From Pseudonocardia sp. (GTDB lineage Bacteria > Actinomycetota > Actinomycetes > Mycobacteriales > Pseudonocardiaceae): a stretch of DNA of 12,897 nucleotides. The stretch is taken from positions 1 to 12,897 of the forward strand of contig JAKDLE010000023.1 in assembly GCA_030453005.1 (NCBI GenBank), written 5' to 3'. The notes under the pieces were generated by a model. The model ran no database searches and had not been told where the DNA came from. It saw only the letters and a program-made list of their open reading frames with translations. Each line of letters opens with the position of its first letter. The stretch's first letter is position 1. The position numbers and the translations under genes were made by a program. This document shows, in pieces, positions 12,832-12,897 of the stretch.

Positions 12832-12897
12832 CCGCTGATCAAGGCCCAGATGTCGCTCCCAGTGATCCACCAGCGACGTCTGCTCCTTGATCGGCGG
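12832..12897. repeat. Palindromic repeat element, copy B
   Basis: CCGCTGATCAAGG (12832-12844) pairs with CCTTGATCGGCGG (12885-12897) over 13 positions, one of them G-U. A 2+2 internal loop follows, then an 11-bp inner stem (12847-12857 with 12872-12882, one G-U) and a 14-nt loop. The 56-nt core 12837-12892 is the relative of copy A. It lies 44 nt upstream of the flavoprotein start and reaches the window edge. Confidence 0.82.

Overview
The window is very GC-rich, with almost every third codon position G or C. It carries a gene set typical of Actinomycetota, and the gene content points to a Pseudonocardia/Pseudonocardiaceae-like actinomycete. The strongest clue is the run DUF5703 / UppP / MSMEG_4193-type phosphatase / DUF3090 / SCO1664-type protein, which is conserved in actinobacteria (Rv2137c to Rv2133c in Mycobacterium tuberculosis, with the M20 peptidase Rv2141c nearby). 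The genus is an inference, not something read directly.

Layout. (1) 1-449, minus strand: the N-terminal part of an AbrB/SpoVT-like regulator runs off the left edge. Two small inverted repeats follow, then tRNA-Leu(GAG) with an encoded CCA. (2) 474-3751: a doubtful 40-residue minus ORF, then plus-strand M20 metallopeptidase, SDR dehydrogenase and zinc-independent quinone oxidoreductase; the last two are translationally coupled. (3) 3762-5018, minus: DUF5703 and an aldo/keto reductase broken by a frameshifting deletion. (4) 5070-8131, plus: UppP, a 56-nt palindromic repeat, MSMEG_4193-type phosphatase, DUF3090 and SCO1664-type protein. (5) 8132-8290: an array of a 21-nt-period repeat, four units in one orientation and two inverted, between convergent genes. 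(6) 8321-10649: a histidine phosphatase divergent from 6-phosphogluconate dehydrogenase; the shared upstream region holds a perfect 14-bp inverted repeat. (7) 10646-12788: Uma2-family protein, VOC protein and an FMO-like flavoprotein. (8) 12832-12897: a second copy of the 56-nt palindromic repeat at the right edge.

Functionally this is mostly housekeeping: lipid-carrier recycling for the cell wall (UppP), the oxidative pentose phosphate step giving NADPH (6PGDH), peptide or amide hydrolysis (M20), and several oxidoreductases without a defined substrate. No defence system, CRISPR array, transposase or biosynthetic cluster is visible.

The least ordinary material is non-coding: the two related 56-nt hairpin elements, the strictly 21-nt-phased array, the long-armed dyad upstream of gnd, and a regulator of a type often seen on mobile elements sitting just beyond a tRNA 3' end. 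The broken aldo/keto reductase is also notable because three of its four catalytic positions are already changed and its shifted frame stays open into DUF5703.
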